The position numbers and the translations under genes were made by a program. This document shows positions 21,627-29,843 of a stretch of 36,284 nt of DNA, piece after piece (the stretch's first letter is position 1; each line of letters opens with the position of its first letter). Where the stretch lies: IMG/VR virus record IMGVR_UViG_3300035665_000134, positions 1-36,284 of that record; one strand, written 5' to 3'. This DNA is from a virus. The notes below the pieces were generated by a model. That model searched no databases, had not been told where the DNA came from, and saw nothing but the letters and a program-made list of their open reading frames with translations.

Positions 21627-23591
21627 TTAGAACCTCACTCTCAATTCATGTTCGTACTCAAAACCGTTAATCACCATTGCTGATGAATTGGAAGTAACGG
21701 TCATACCAAGATACTTACCCCATTGCTGCGCGTCTGTTTTGTACAGCACAAATCCCTGACCACCGATCCACAAAATAATTGCAGAGGAATTATTAAGCCA
21801 AGAAATTGGATTTCCAAAATTATTAATCCAATTGACGTAATTGCCAAGTTCATAAACAGGGCTGGCGCTAGTTTCGCTATCCACCGTTGTTAGCAAAATG
21901 CCACCACCAGAGATAGTTGCCTCAATACCAATCTTTAGCGCCTGCTTTGTCCTGATCGGATCAGTCATCGGCATCAATGCCGTTTCAATAAGACTTGGCA
22001 CAGTGCTTACAGAATCGGAATACAGATACAACAAGTCTGTTCCGGTCGTGCCGTACAAATTGATCTTGCCGCCTGTTTGGATGGACGTAATCAACTTGGT
22101 TGCTGTGTTCTGATTGGTAAAAAACCATTTCTTATCAAAAAACACCGCTTGAACATACCGATAAGTACCGTTGTCGTTGTACCGGATGTTAAACGCCGCG
22201 CACAGAATGTTATTCAGCAGCACCTGACCTGCCGTAATAATGGCAGTTGTAAAGTCAATGTTCGGGAATACACCGTCTAGCGGGTCTGAAATCTTGGATG
22301 TGGTCGAGCCAACCAAAGCGTACATCCCGTACTCATTCATAAATAATACTGAACGAAAATACGGGAACAGACCGTAAGGCAAGCGCGTACCTACTGACGC
22401 ACTGACGTTTGTGTTGGTAAAAATCGTTGTGCCAACATTGGTCACCCTGACATCAGAGAAGACGTTAATGCTGTCCTCACCAAAGATGTACAAAAAGTTA
22501 TTGGCTGACAACAGTTGCACGATATTACTGTGCAGTGTCGAATCAGTCAGAGTAAGTGCGCCAGCAGAAACGCTTGTAAAGTCGCTGTAGCTACCAGCAG
22601 CAGAATAACTAACCGTTCTTCCCTGACTAACCCAAGTTCTGCCCGAAAAGGTTTGGATGCCTGAGATGGGGTCGGTGAGGATGACTGCTTTGGCTGTCGC
22701 ATTGCTGCCTCCCCCGCCCGTAATGGTTACGGTGATGTTTGAGTTGTTGGTGTAGTTCGTGCCAGGATTGGTCATCACCACACGGGTAATTTGACCACCT
22801 GCCAACACTGCCGTACCTGCTGCGTTTGTACCGCCACCACCTGAAATCGTGACTACCGTGTTAGCTGCGTTGGTGTAGCCTGAACCACCGTTTGTAATCA
22901 GCACCGACACCGTGCCTTTTTTAAACGTAGACAAACTAGCAATTGCTGTCGCGTTTGTGCCACCACCACCGGAGATTGTGACCGTAGGCGGCGAGGTGTA
23001 ACCTGATCCGGCTTCTGTCAGGGTAATCGCTGTTACCACATTCGCCAACACCGAGGCTTGTGCTTCTGCTTGTATCCCGCCTGTTTCATTCGGGGCGCTA
23101 ATGACTACCGCAGGCACGTTGGCATAATTGCTGCCGCCATTGGTAATAACTACTGATCCAACTGATCCAATAGATACAAGATTAGTGCCATCCCAAGTGT
23201 AGACACCATTGTTTGGATCGCCGATAAGTATGCGTTCGCTTTTCCACTGTGTGACGTTAATACCGCCATTAGAAAACGTACCAGTAGTTGCGACATTTCC
23301 TTTACTGTAACCAATGACGTTGACATATTCTGCCCTTCCGTCCGCACAAAAACCTAGCGCAAGATCATCATTGTTGATGTTGCAAGATGCTAAAGTAGTT
23401 ACTGTATTGGCAAACGTGACGTTCGCAGTGGTGTACGTTGGAACAATCTTGAGGTTGGCGTAACCGATAGGCATGGCATTTTCTAGCCACGCAAACTCAT
23501 CCTTATCAATAGCCGTGCGGTTAGCTTTGGTATTGATACCTTTGAAGTTCTTGACTACTTCGTAGCTTTTCTTTTGCTCTGTCGCAGCCAT
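21627..23591 (-). CDS. P22 gp10-like tail stabilisation protein with inserted repeats
   Basis: A 654-residue protein. The N terminus (VVKNFKGINTKANRTAIDKDEFAWLENAMPIGYANLKIVP) is typical of podovirus tail-hub/stabilisation proteins, and the second half (FSGRTWVSQGRTVSYSAAGSYSDF; LYIFGEDSINVFSDV) matches their beta-propeller-like body. Between about residues 146 and 305 lie four repeats of about 40 residues of the form 'ITNGGSGYT....VVTISGGGGTNATA.AV', not part of the core fold. The protein would sit under the adaptor and close the tail. The preceding gene encodes the adaptor, in the P22-like order. Confidence 0.75.
   Translation of the reverse strand: MAATEQKKSYEVVKNFKGINTKANRTAIDKDEFAWLENAMPIGYANLKIVPTYTTANVTFANTVTTLASCNINNDDLALGFCADGRAEYVNVIGYSKGNVATTGTFSNGGINVTQWKSERILIGDPNNGVYTWDGTNLVSIGSVGSVVITNGGSNYANVPAVVISAPNETGGIQAEAQASVLANVVTAITLTEAGSGYTSPPTVTISGGGGTNATAIASLSTFKKGTVSVLITNGGSGYTNAANTVVTISGGGGTNAAGTAVLAGGQITRVVMTNPGTNYTNNSNITVTITGGGGSNATAKAVILTDPISGIQTFSGRTWVSQGRTVSYSAAGSYSDFTSVSAGALTLTDSTLHSNIVQLLSANNFLYIFGEDSINVFSDVRVTNVGTTIFTNTNVSASVGTRLPYGLFPYFRSVLFMNEYGMYALVGSTTSKISDPLDGVFPNIDFTTAIITAGQVLLNNILCAAFNIRYNDNGTYRYVQAVFFDKKWFFTNQNTATKLITSIQTGGKINLYGTTGTDLLYLYSDSVSTVPSLIETALMPMTDPIRTKQALKIGIEATISGGGILLTTVDSETSASPVYELGNYVNWINNFGNPISWLNNSSAIILWIGGQGFVLYKTDAQQWGKYLGMTVTSNSSAMVINGFEYEHELRVRF
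22677..23156 (-). repeat. Four coding repeats of about 40 codons in tail protein
   Basis: Within the tail-stabilisation gene, four successive units carry 'TNGGS(G/N)Y', 'V.IS/VTI', 'GGGG(T/S)NA(T/A)A' and 'AVL/SVL' at corresponding positions (residues about 146-185, 187-222, 228-263 and 269-304). The first unit is the most diverged. They probably form an extra beta module on the surface of the tail. Confidence 0.75.
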
Positions 23592-23593
23592 AG

Positions 23594-24439
23594 TTAGAAC
23601 GGAGTGCTATAGGGGTCAGGCATTCGCCTTGTGAACGTGGTGTTGAGTACAGAGCGAACCTTGCTGACATATTGCTGATAGAAAATTTCAGATTCGCCAT
23701 AAGACTGTTCTTTAAACTTCGCCGTATACGATGCGTAGTACGCAACAGGTGTTGTATACGGATCAATAATGGTATCGACCTCTGCGCCATTCACTAAGGG
23801 CAAAGGCAAAATGGTCGTGTCTACCTCAATGGTGTAGACCTGATCAGGTACTGGCGAAATGTAAATCTGGTTTTGACCAAATACCGAAAACGCTACTGGA
23901 CGCCCGATGTAGTTCTGCCAATACCGCAACTGTGCGTTGAACTGTGTCCAAGACATATAGGACAGCGGGTAGCGGCTGTTCCCCCAAAACACATTAATGT
24001 TCAGAATGTCTAGCGTCTGACCAGCTTCCGGCAAACTGCCATAAGGAATGATCTCAACATTGCCGACATACTGAAGCTGTGCTGTGCCATTCGCAAAAGG
24101 CGTTGATGGCGGGAAGTTCGTATAAGAATCTGGATACGGCGGCGGGTCATCACCCGTTATACCAGCCGTAGTAACGACATAGGTAAAGATGTTTGAGAAA
24201 ACCAAGTCATTCAGATTGACCGCCGTATTCGCAGCCCACGCTACCGGATTACCGGAATAGCCTACGGGTGCTATTGGTGTTTGAGCAACTTGTAGTTTTC
24301 TTAAACAGCCGGTATCTCTGGCAACACGCTCCCGCGCTCCGTTGATGTAATCAGTCAGTTCGGAGTCGGAATAGAAATTCCCGTTTGCATCGTGCAACAG
24401 CCTACGGACTTCCGTGATATAGCTGTTAAGAGTTGCCAT
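23594..24439 (-). CDS. Head-tail adaptor protein (P22 gp4-like)
   Basis: A 281-residue protein. It starts MATLNSYITEVRRLLHDANGNFYSDSELTDYINGARERVARDTGC, which matches the helical N-terminal domain of phage adaptor/connector proteins ('YI..VR.LLHD....Y.D..L..YIN.AR..VA.DTG'). The middle is Pro/Tyr-rich with beta strands, and the C terminus (AYYASYTAKFKEQSYGESEIFYQQYVSKVRSVLN) is helical. It would dock under the portal ring and bind the tail-stabilisation protein encoded directly downstream. The gap between the two genes is 2 nt. Confidence 0.8.
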   Translation of the reverse strand: MATLNSYITEVRRLLHDANGNFYSDSELTDYINGARERVARDTGCLRKLQVAQTPIAPVGYSGNPVAWAANTAVNLNDLVFSNIFTYVVTTAGITGDDPPPYPDSYTNFPPSTPFANGTAQLQYVGNVEIIPYGSLPEAGQTLDILNINVFWGNSRYPLSYMSWTQFNAQLRYWQNYIGRPVAFSVFGQNQIYISPVPDQVYTIEVDTTILPLPLVNGAEVDTIIDPYTTPVAYYASYTAKFKEQSYGESEIFYQQYVSKVRSVLNTTFTRRMPDPYSTPF

Positions 24440-24452
24440 TTAAGACCCATAT

Positions 24453-24791
24453 CTAAGCGGCTTTAACGACTGTTCTCCCCCGATGTGCTTTAGGCACAAG
24501 GGGGGTTACTGAGTCATCGCCAGGGGATAAAAAGCGATTCTGTTCCGGCTTGTCTTGGGTTATCTCAAACTTTGCCAACCTGACCAAACCTTCTTCGATC
24601 TCATTGGTTGATTTGCATAACCCAAGCATCACCATCGCAGGAAGTTTATTTTCCTGCTCATAACCAAATACATGACGCGCCATCTCCACGCTGATCTCAA
24701 CTGATTCGTTTACAGGAAACTTATAGTCTTTAAAAGCGTAGGTTTGGATCAGAGCCTTTTCGCCCCGATTCGTCACATAGATAGTTGTCAT
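24453..24791 (-). CDS. Conserved head/connector-region protein
   Basis: A 112-residue protein starting MTTIYVTNRGEKALIQTYAFKDYKFPVNESVEISVEMARHVFGY. The basic C terminus ends RGRTVVKAA. It sits between the decoration-type proteins and the adaptor; small proteins here often belong to the head-completion set. The ATG overlaps the upstream stop (ATGA at 24788-24791). I recognise the N-terminal pattern only as recurrent in phage head regions; no enzymatic feature is visible. Confidence 0.65.
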   Translation of the reverse strand: MTTIYVTNRGEKALIQTYAFKDYKFPVNESVEISVEMARHVFGYEQENKLPAMVMLGLCKSTNEIEEGLVRLAKFEITQDKPEQNRFLSPGDDSVTPLVPKAHRGRTVVKAA

Positions 24792-25198
24792 AGCGTAATA
24801 ATGTCACCGTAAACAGTAATGTCGCAAGTGCCGCCGCTAACCGCTGTGTTCACTTTTACATACATTGAACCAGCAGAATAAACCGTCGTAGCAGTACCAG
24901 TTGCCAAGGTAACATCCTGGTACTTATCTGTGCCACTGACGGAGGACAAAACAGTTGCATTGCTAACAGCGTTAGACGCATTGCCATCGTTAGATGTCAA
25001 GATCGTCACGTTAGCCGCAGCAATGCTCTGATTTGCATTAGCGACAACAATCCTGCGAACAATGTACTCGCTGCCACCCACGACAGGAATTTGAGCAACT
25101 GCGTTTCCGGTAGCAGCGACGCTAACGCCAACTGCCTTACCGAAAGCAAAGTTACCAAACCCGTCTGGATAGAGCGAACCTACATGGTTTGCGTTCAT
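24788..25198 (-). CDS. Capsid decoration / head-fibre-like protein
   Basis: A 136-residue beta-rich protein (starts MNANHVGSLYPDGFGNFAFGKAVGVSVAATGNAVAQIPVVGG), Ala/Val/Thr/Asn-rich with a regular strand pattern and few charged residues. These features fit a capsid-surface decoration or head-fibre protein. Two such genes (this and 25211-25543) directly follow the major capsid gene, a common arrangement. AGGAGCCAACAAC precedes the ATG. Assignment rests on composition and location only. Confidence 0.62.
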   Translation of the reverse strand: MNANHVGSLYPDGFGNFAFGKAVGVSVAATGNAVAQIPVVGGSEYIVRRIVVANANQSIAAANVTILTSNDGNASNAVSNATVLSSVSGTDKYQDVTLATGTATTVYSAGSMYVKVNTAVSGGTCDITVYGDIITL

Positions 25199-25210
25199 GT
25201 TGTTGGCTCC

Positions 25211-25543
25211 TTATGCGTAGGTGCTGCCTACATCCTCGCCACCATTAACGGTGTAGAGGGTAATGGTCGGCGTACCTGACAGCACGTTTGCACGGACGTT
25301 AGTACCGTCAGCAATGAACAGACCACCAGTATTGTTAGCAACAACAACAGCCCAAGTAGCGTTGCTGATGTTGCCCGACGTATTGGTGTTCAGTTCAATC
25401 GTGACGTTTGCCGTTGGCGCAATGTAATAAGTGCCAGCATCAAGAACAACAGTTGCGTTACCGGCAGAATAAGGCTGGAAGTACGAACCGTCACCGCCAG
25501 TTGCCGAGTTAGCAAGTAGAATTTTATTTAAGCCAAGTGCCAT
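25211..25543 (-). CDS. Capsid decoration-like beta-rich protein
   Basis: A 110-residue protein starting MALGLNKILLANSATGGDGSYFQPYSAGNATVVLDAGTYYIAPTANVTIELNT. It is mostly beta and very rich in Asn, Thr, Ala and Gly, with the look of a small jelly-roll or beta-tulip decoration protein. It is the first gene after the major capsid gene, separated by 13 nt. No specific family recognised. A head-stabilising role is inferred from position. Confidence 0.62.
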   Translation of the reverse strand: MALGLNKILLANSATGGDGSYFQPYSAGNATVVLDAGTYYIAPTANVTIELNTNTSGNISNATWAVVVANNTGGLFIADGTNVRANVLSGTPTITLYTVNGGEDVGSTYA

Positions 25544-25556
25544 GACTATTTCTCCT

Positions 25557-26558
25557 TTACAGTGTTAGAGAGTTATAGCCCGTGACCTTGGTCATCGACT
25601 TAGGCTTCGTATTGACCAATTCAGCAATCGTCAGCACTGCGCCAACGTAGCCAATCTGCCAGTTCGGAAGGGTCGATTCAAAGCCCGTGAACACGAACGA
25701 ACCCTGCTCATGAATATAGAGCGACAGGTAGTTGCTGTTCAGGAAGTAAACAGTACCTTCAGGGCAATAAGGATCAGGATAAATTGGCACACCAGCGACC
25801 ATCAAAGCGCGGAAAGCTGCTTGTGGGCCATTGGCGTCACCATCAAAGCCGTTACCTGGGGTGATCATGTACTGCTCTTGACCGACAAAGTCTTGAGCCA
25901 ACAGAGTCCAAGTACCGAAACCGCAAACACCAAACGACGGTACTTCAGCACCGTTCTTCACGGTTCCGCTAATGTACTGAAGGATGTTTTGACGGGTTGG
26001 ATTGACCGAACCAGCGGCATACTCTTTCGACTGCCACCAAGTGTAGGCCGAACGGCTAATGTTGCCGTAAGTACCCGATGACGAAACAGCAGCCGGTAGG
26101 CCGGTGAACTGTTGGGTGTTCGTCGTGTTGTTGTACAAGGCAGTTGCCATTGCATCCATCATCACGTTAGTCGCGTCATTCATACGCGCTTCGATCAGAG
26201 GAATGATAGCTGCGTCTTGCTGAACTGCACCTTCCATACCGAGGAACGGTACTGGGGCAATCATCAGCTTCAGGTTGAATTCAGCGTTGTAAGCACCCTG
26301 CTGAACAGACGGTTGAGCGAACGAGCCGCTGTAGTCTGACCACTGAGCGTTTACGAACTGTGAACCCTGGACAGGAACAGTTACAGAGGAAACACCGCCG
26401 GAAGCCTGTTGCGAGTTAGCAATCAGAGCCGCCATCAGCGGTGTCGAGTTATAGAGTTGTACGACCAGCTTCGGGATAAACGCCCTACGGGTAACGTAAG
26501 TTAGTTCCGTAAATTGCGTACTACCCGTTGCCGGAAGAATACCGCCACCAATAGGCAT
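25557..26558 (-). CDS. Major capsid protein (HK97-fold type)
   Basis: A 333-residue protein. The order of features fits an HK97-type capsid: an N-terminal arm (FTELTYVTRRAFIPKLVVQLYNSTPLMAALIANS), an E-loop-like region with VTVPVQGSQFVNAQWSDYSGSF, a spine helix with EARMNDATNVMMDAMATALYNNT, and P/A-domain strands (FRALMVAGVPIYPDPYCPEGTVYFLNSNYLSLYIH). No N-terminal protease-cleavage domain is present, and a separate scaffold-like gene lies just upstream, as in many podoviruses. The decoration-type genes follow. GGAGATAAACT precedes the ATG. Confidence 0.82.
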   Translation of the reverse strand: MPIGGGILPATGSTQFTELTYVTRRAFIPKLVVQLYNSTPLMAALIANSQQASGGVSSVTVPVQGSQFVNAQWSDYSGSFAQPSVQQGAYNAEFNLKLMIAPVPFLGMEGAVQQDAAIIPLIEARMNDATNVMMDAMATALYNNTTNTQQFTGLPAAVSSSGTYGNISRSAYTWWQSKEYAAGSVNPTRQNILQYISGTVKNGAEVPSFGVCGFGTWTLLAQDFVGQEQYMITPGNGFDGDANGPQAAFRALMVAGVPIYPDPYCPEGTVYFLNSNYLSLYIHEQGSFVFTGFESTLPNWQIGYVGAVLTIAELVNTKPKSMTKVTGYNSLTL

Positions 26559-26588
26559 AGTTTATCTCCGAGTCAAAAATCCCCTTGT

Positions 26589-27119
26589 TTACAGGCCAAT
26601 GGGTCGCGGGTTTTTCCGCAACTCATTGAGTGCTTTTGCTGCTTCATCCCGTGCGCCAGCAACAGGGTTCTTCCAGTATTTCGACAGGTCGAACTTGTTG
26701 ATAGTTGACGGGTTGTAACCAGTTGGCGTCGGTGCGGCAGATTGCTGCATCCAGCGCCAGTATTCTGCTGCTGCTTCGTGGTTAGTAATGCCTTTTTCCA
26801 ACATCACCTTCTCCACTTCTTCAATATCTTCGTCGTTGTCAATCAGACCTTTGGACTTCAACTTGCTACGACGCTTGTTGAGTTCATCCATCGCATCGCG
26901 CTCACGCAGCTTTGCTTCCAATTGATTTACACGGTCATACGCTTTATCTACCGCATTGCGCGTGTAGTCTTCAATTTCCAGTTCGGGAATCGGCATCTCC
27001 GGCTTAACCTTCCGTACTTGACGCAGAAAGTCTTTGCGGGTTTCAGGATTCTCGGACAGTTGTTTTGCAAGCAAAGCCAGTTCGTCACGGGCTTCTGGTG
27101 TTAGGTCTTCTAATGACAT
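26589..27119 (-). CDS. Scaffold-like protein
   Basis: A 176-residue charged, helical protein with coiled-coil stretches (DYTRNAVDKAYDRVNQLEAKLRERDAMDELNKRRSKLKSKGLIDNDEDIEEVEKVMLEKG) and a Pro-rich basic C terminus (YWKNPVAGARDEAAKALNELRKNPRPIGL). A small helical protein encoded immediately upstream of the capsid gene, with a basic helical tail, is the hallmark of a scaffolding protein that binds acidic patches of the capsid. AAGGGGATAGTC precedes the ATG. No protease motif was seen. Confidence 0.68.
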   Translation of the reverse strand: MSLEDLTPEARDELALLAKQLSENPETRKDFLRQVRKVKPEMPIPELEIEDYTRNAVDKAYDRVNQLEAKLRERDAMDELNKRRSKLKSKGLIDNDEDIEEVEKVMLEKGITNHEAAAEYWRWMQQSAAPTPTGYNPSTINKFDLSKYWKNPVAGARDEAAKALNELRKNPRPIGL

Positions 27120-27137
27120 GACTATCCCCTTAATAAA

Positions 27138-27323
27138 TTAGATAACGCGCTTACCGTCACCAGGCTTCTGAACTTGCATCTTGTTCTTGCTGCCTGCTGC
27201 GCCAGCGTTCTTCAGACCGCCAAACTCCGAGTAACGTGGAGTATTAACGATTTGACCATTCTGCTGGTTGTTGTCGGTAGGTTTACGAGGTGCAGAAGCA
27301 CCGCGAGGCTTGAATAAATCCAT
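27138..27323 (-). CDS. Small basic disordered protein, 61 aa
   Basis: Starts MDLFKPRGASAPRKPTDNNQQNGQIVNTPRYSEFGGLKNAG and ends KMQVQKPGDGKRVI. It is basic, rich in Gln, Asn, Gly and Pro, and probably unstructured. GGAGAAATC precedes the ATG. It lies between the Met/Pro-rich protein and the scaffold-like gene in the head module, suggesting a minor head-assembly role. No family recognised. Confidence 0.6.
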   Translation of the reverse strand: MDLFKPRGASAPRKPTDNNQQNGQIVNTPRYSEFGGLKNAGAAGSKNKMQVQKPGDGKRVI

Positions 27324-27332
27324 GATTTCTCC

Positions 27333-27776
27333 TTACATTGGTTGAGGGGTTGCGCCTGGCATCTGCATACCAGGTATTGCTGGCGCTGCTGCCAAAGCTT
27401 TACCTTCCGGCGTTGCGCCACCCGCCTGCGGAAGTGTTTGTAGCATCTGAAGAATCTCAGACTGCTTCAATTCGTCAACGGATTCTTTCTTGCCGCCGAT
27501 GACACCAGTTAAGGTGCGTAGCGCAGACAAGACTTTAACGCCTTCAGGTGAACTGCTACCCAACGCAGGCAGTGCTTGTTGAATTAAGTCCATCGCCAAG
27601 CCTAAGTTGACCATTGCGCCTTCACGATTACCCATTTTGGGTTCAGGTGTGGACATTGGGGCAGACATTGGCGGGGTTTGATCTGTTGCAGACGCTTCAG
27701 AGGCCAAAGGAGAAGGCTGTTCAGCCCCACGCTGGCTACGCATCATTTGCATCAGTTGATCCGGTGGTACGCTCAT
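27333..27776 (-). CDS. Met/Pro-rich head-module protein
   Basis: A 147-residue protein starting MSVPPDQLMQMMRSQRGAEQPSP, with Pro/Met/Ser-rich disordered ends (AIPGMQMPGATPQPM) around a helical core (GAMVNLGLAMDLIQQALPALGSSSPEGVKVLSALRTLTGVIGG). This composition recurs in proteins encoded between portal and scaffold in podoviruses, where the role is unknown. It is the first gene after a 105-nt gap that may hold an internal promoter. Confidence 0.62.
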   Translation of the reverse strand: MSVPPDQLMQMMRSQRGAEQPSPLASEASATDQTPPMSAPMSTPEPKMGNREGAMVNLGLAMDLIQQALPALGSSSPEGVKVLSALRTLTGVIGGKKESVDELKQSEILQMLQTLPQAGGATPEGKALAAAPAIPGMQMPGATPQPM

Positions 27777-27802
27777 AAATACCCCAATTAATTTTGGCGA
27801 TA

Positions 27803-27831
27803 GAAGTAAGCTTTTTGATAGCTTTTGTCAA
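27803..27831 (-). promoter_or_regulatory. Possible internal leftward promoter before head genes
   Basis: On the minus strand a perfect TTGACA (27826-27831) is followed at 17 bp by TACTTC (27803-27808), a poor -10. It lies in the only sizeable gap of the head module, just upstream of the gene at 27333-27776. The -35 match is good but the weak -10 makes this uncertain. Confidence 0.25.
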
Positions 27832-27881
27832 GTAGGGGCGTATATTTAAACTCCCCGCCCCCGCAGGGAAATCACTAAGGA

Positions 27882-27923
27882 TTACTTGCGGCCTTTACGA
27901 CCTTTGCGACCTTTGCGTGCCAT
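27882..27923 (-). CDS. Tiny basic peptide MARKGRKGRKGRK
   Basis: A 13-codon frame with a strong Shine-Dalgarno (GGAGG, 5 nt before the ATG) and a TAA stop. The product is MARKGRKGRKGRK: nine of thirteen residues are Lys or Arg, arranged as three RKG units. It lies 67 nt downstream of a second 13-codon basic frame. Such a peptide would bind DNA or RNA, or an acidic protein, by charge. Small J-like basic proteins condense DNA in microviruses; a comparable role here is only an analogy. The good ribosome binding site is the main argument that it is translated. Confidence 0.5.
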   Translation of the reverse strand: MARKGRKGRKGRK

Positions 27924-27990
27924 AGTAGCCTCCACAAAATGCGGCCAACTTAACAGGGGAAGTCAGCCAGACCCCATTCCTTACTAGGAA

Positions 27991-28032
27991 TTACCGACGA
28001 GTCTTGCGACCGCGCTTCATTTTCTTGTACAT
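27991..28032 (-). CDS. Tiny basic peptide MYKKMKRGRKTRR
   Basis: A 13-codon frame; AGGAG lies 6 nt before the ATG at 28032 (an in-frame ATG at 28038 directly abuts the AGGAG and is too close). The product is MYKKMKRGRKTRR, with eight of thirteen residues Lys or Arg. It is the same length as the peptide at 27882-27923 and also has a consensus-grade ribosome binding site, so the two look like a deliberate pair in the head module. Function unknown; nucleic acid or capsid-interior binding is the natural guess. Confidence 0.5.
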   Translation of the reverse strand: MYKKMKRGRKTRR

Positions 28033-28050
28033 CGTCATCTCCTGACAGGT

Positions 28051-28218
28051 TTATCCCCTTACTGTACGTCCGTAAGTCCGTGTGGACGGGCTACGGTCAA
28101 AACTCCTTACGCCTTGCACCCGATACTGCAAATTAGGCTGGCGGGGCGAATCTTGCATCGGAGCCGTTGTGCCTGCTCTCGGTTGGTCAGCCTTTGGTGA
28201 AATTGCATCTTGTGCCAT
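28051..28218 (-). CDS. Small basic hypothetical protein, 55 aa
   Basis: Starts MAQDAISPKADQPRAGTTAPMQDSPRQPN and ends RTYGRTVRG. It is rich in Pro, Arg, Gln and Ser and probably disordered. Its ATG shares a base with the portal stop (TAATG at 28216-28220), a coupling seen repeatedly in this block. It is the first of three successive small basic frames between portal and the Met/Pro-rich gene. No known domain. Confidence 0.6.
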   Translation of the reverse strand: MAQDAISPKADQPRAGTTAPMQDSPRQPNLQYRVQGVRSFDRSPSTRTYGRTVRG

Positions 28219-29843
28219 TATTCCCCCACTGCTTTTAGGTCAGGTTTACTTTGTTGCGTTTGCTGTTGCGGCTGCTGCGCCTGCTTTGCTTCCATTATCT
28301 TCAGCTTTTCCTTCAGCAACTGCTTCATCGGCGGTTCAAGCAAATCTATCAAAGATTCCTTGTCGATAGCGCCAGCCTTAAACATATTGAAGGCAAGCTG
28401 TCGCAGGTCTTCCGTAAAGATTGGGCTGTTGGAATGCGCGTCTACCTTCACCACATAGTTGTTTGTAAACTGTTCTGCTATAAATGACAACCCTTCAGCG
28501 TCTTTCAGCTTGCTGTCATCGTAGGCTTGAATCAGTTTTAGGAACAGTGTGGCTACTTTTTCCAGACTATCTTCAATAATGAGCGCACGTTTTTTCGCTC
28601 TTGAGGAACCAAGTCGGGCGAGTTGGGAGGCGTGACCTTGGCTTCTGACGCCGGTTTCTCCTCTGCCTGAGAGTACGCTTGTAATACCTGACGCTTCCGC
28701 GAACATCTGATCCACTTCACGGATCACCTCGAACAAGTCACCTGGCATTTGCGGAGCCATCTTCTCAACTTTGGCGTTAGGCATATCGGTTGCCAGCAAG
28801 CCGCCTGCCCGATTCAACGCAAAGTTCTTTTCATCCAAGATGCCGGTAAAGCCAATCAATGCCGTAGGCGGCGCAACTTGCTTAGACAGCAAGTCCAAAA
28901 TCTCCGTCATGCGCTTGTTCCGCAACGACTGCAAGAACACCAGACGTTGCACCTCGCTCTGACCCCAGTAGTAGTCGTACATTGGGTTAGGGCAAAGTTG
29001 GACAAACGGCAGTTCGCCCTTCAGGAAGACTTGCTCACCTGGTCGGTCATAGATGATGACGTCCGGTTCGGCAATTGTGACCACTTGGTAATCCAGCGTG
29101 TCATCGTTCCAGACCCACAGTTCCGTCATCTCTACCGTATCTTCAGCCACCCGCGCCTTGTAGCGGTTCATGCCGGACAGATCTAGGTTGACTGTACCTG
29201 TCATGGTCGGGTTGGTCTGCGACATGATGATGCGGTCAATGCCATCAGGGATGTCGAGTTGCTGCGGCTGGTAGGAAGACGTTACCCGTTTAACAATCTC
29301 ATCGCGCTTGGGATGCGAGTACAGACGAGCGTAGAGTTCCGACTTGGTAATGTAGTAGGTCTGCGCTATCGCTTCTTGGCGGTCTGTGTAGGGAACATCC
29401 TCACGCAATACGCCAATACAAGACGGTTCCACCATGTAGGGGTGAACGCCATTGTTGACGATTAGCTTGACGTAGGTTGTGCCAAAGCACAGCGCCCAGG
29501 TTAGGGCAGTAGAGAACACCTGATCACAGTTGCTGTTTAACCATTCATCGTTTAGCTTGTTCGTCAGAACGGGAATCTTGCGGTGTTCTTGAGGACTAAC
29601 TTCAGCGCCGAGGTTGATGGTAAAGCGTGTCGTTTCTGCGGAGTACAGGAACGAGGTCAACTGGTCGATATGCGGAAAAATCTTATTAAAAAGCGCCGGT
29701 GATTCTTCCGGCGCTGCGCCAAACAAATAGTAGGATCGAAGTGCGGAGTAATCAGCCTTGCGTTCCTCCCGTGACACAAAGCACTTCTGGATTAAGTCCA
29801 GATAGAACTCCTCACGATGCAGTGGGTTGCTAGGTATCCGCAT
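28218..29843 (-). CDS. Portal protein
   Basis: A 541-residue protein forming the dodecameric channel for DNA at one capsid vertex. Seen: an N-terminal helical region with EERKADYSALRSYYLFG, HIDQLTSFLYSAETTRF, the stem-crown region with WVWNDDTLDYQVVTIAEPDVIIYDRPGEQVF, YWGQSEVQRLVFLQSLRNKRMTEILDLLSKQ and GRGETGVRSQGHASQLARLGSSRAKKRALIIEDSLEKVATLFLKL. The C terminus is Gln-rich (QAQQPQQQTQQSKPD), perhaps part of an extended barrel. The size fits podovirus portals. The terminase gene lies two genes upstream. The start overlaps the preceding gene by 14 nt. Confidence 0.88.
   Translation of the reverse strand: MRIPSNPLHREEFYLDLIQKCFVSREERKADYSALRSYYLFGAAPEESPALFNKIFPHIDQLTSFLYSAETTRFTINLGAEVSPQEHRKIPVLTNKLNDEWLNSNCDQVFSTALTWALCFGTTYVKLIVNNGVHPYMVEPSCIGVLREDVPYTDRQEAIAQTYYITKSELYARLYSHPKRDEIVKRVTSSYQPQQLDIPDGIDRIIMSQTNPTMTGTVNLDLSGMNRYKARVAEDTVEMTELWVWNDDTLDYQVVTIAEPDVIIYDRPGEQVFLKGELPFVQLCPNPMYDYYWGQSEVQRLVFLQSLRNKRMTEILDLLSKQVAPPTALIGFTGILDEKNFALNRAGGLLATDMPNAKVEKMAPQMPGDLFEVIREVDQMFAEASGITSVLSGRGETGVRSQGHASQLARLGSSRAKKRALIIEDSLEKVATLFLKLIQAYDDSKLKDAEGLSFIAEQFTNNYVVKVDAHSNSPIFTEDLRQLAFNMFKAGAIDKESLIDLLEPPMKQLLKEKLKIMEAKQAQQPQQQTQQSKPDLKAVGE

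Noticed and set aside
27951-28000. ATTCC/GGAAT stem between the two tiny peptide genes as a terminator
   Set aside because: Only 5 bp, AT-rich, and not followed by a T-run on the transcribed strand.
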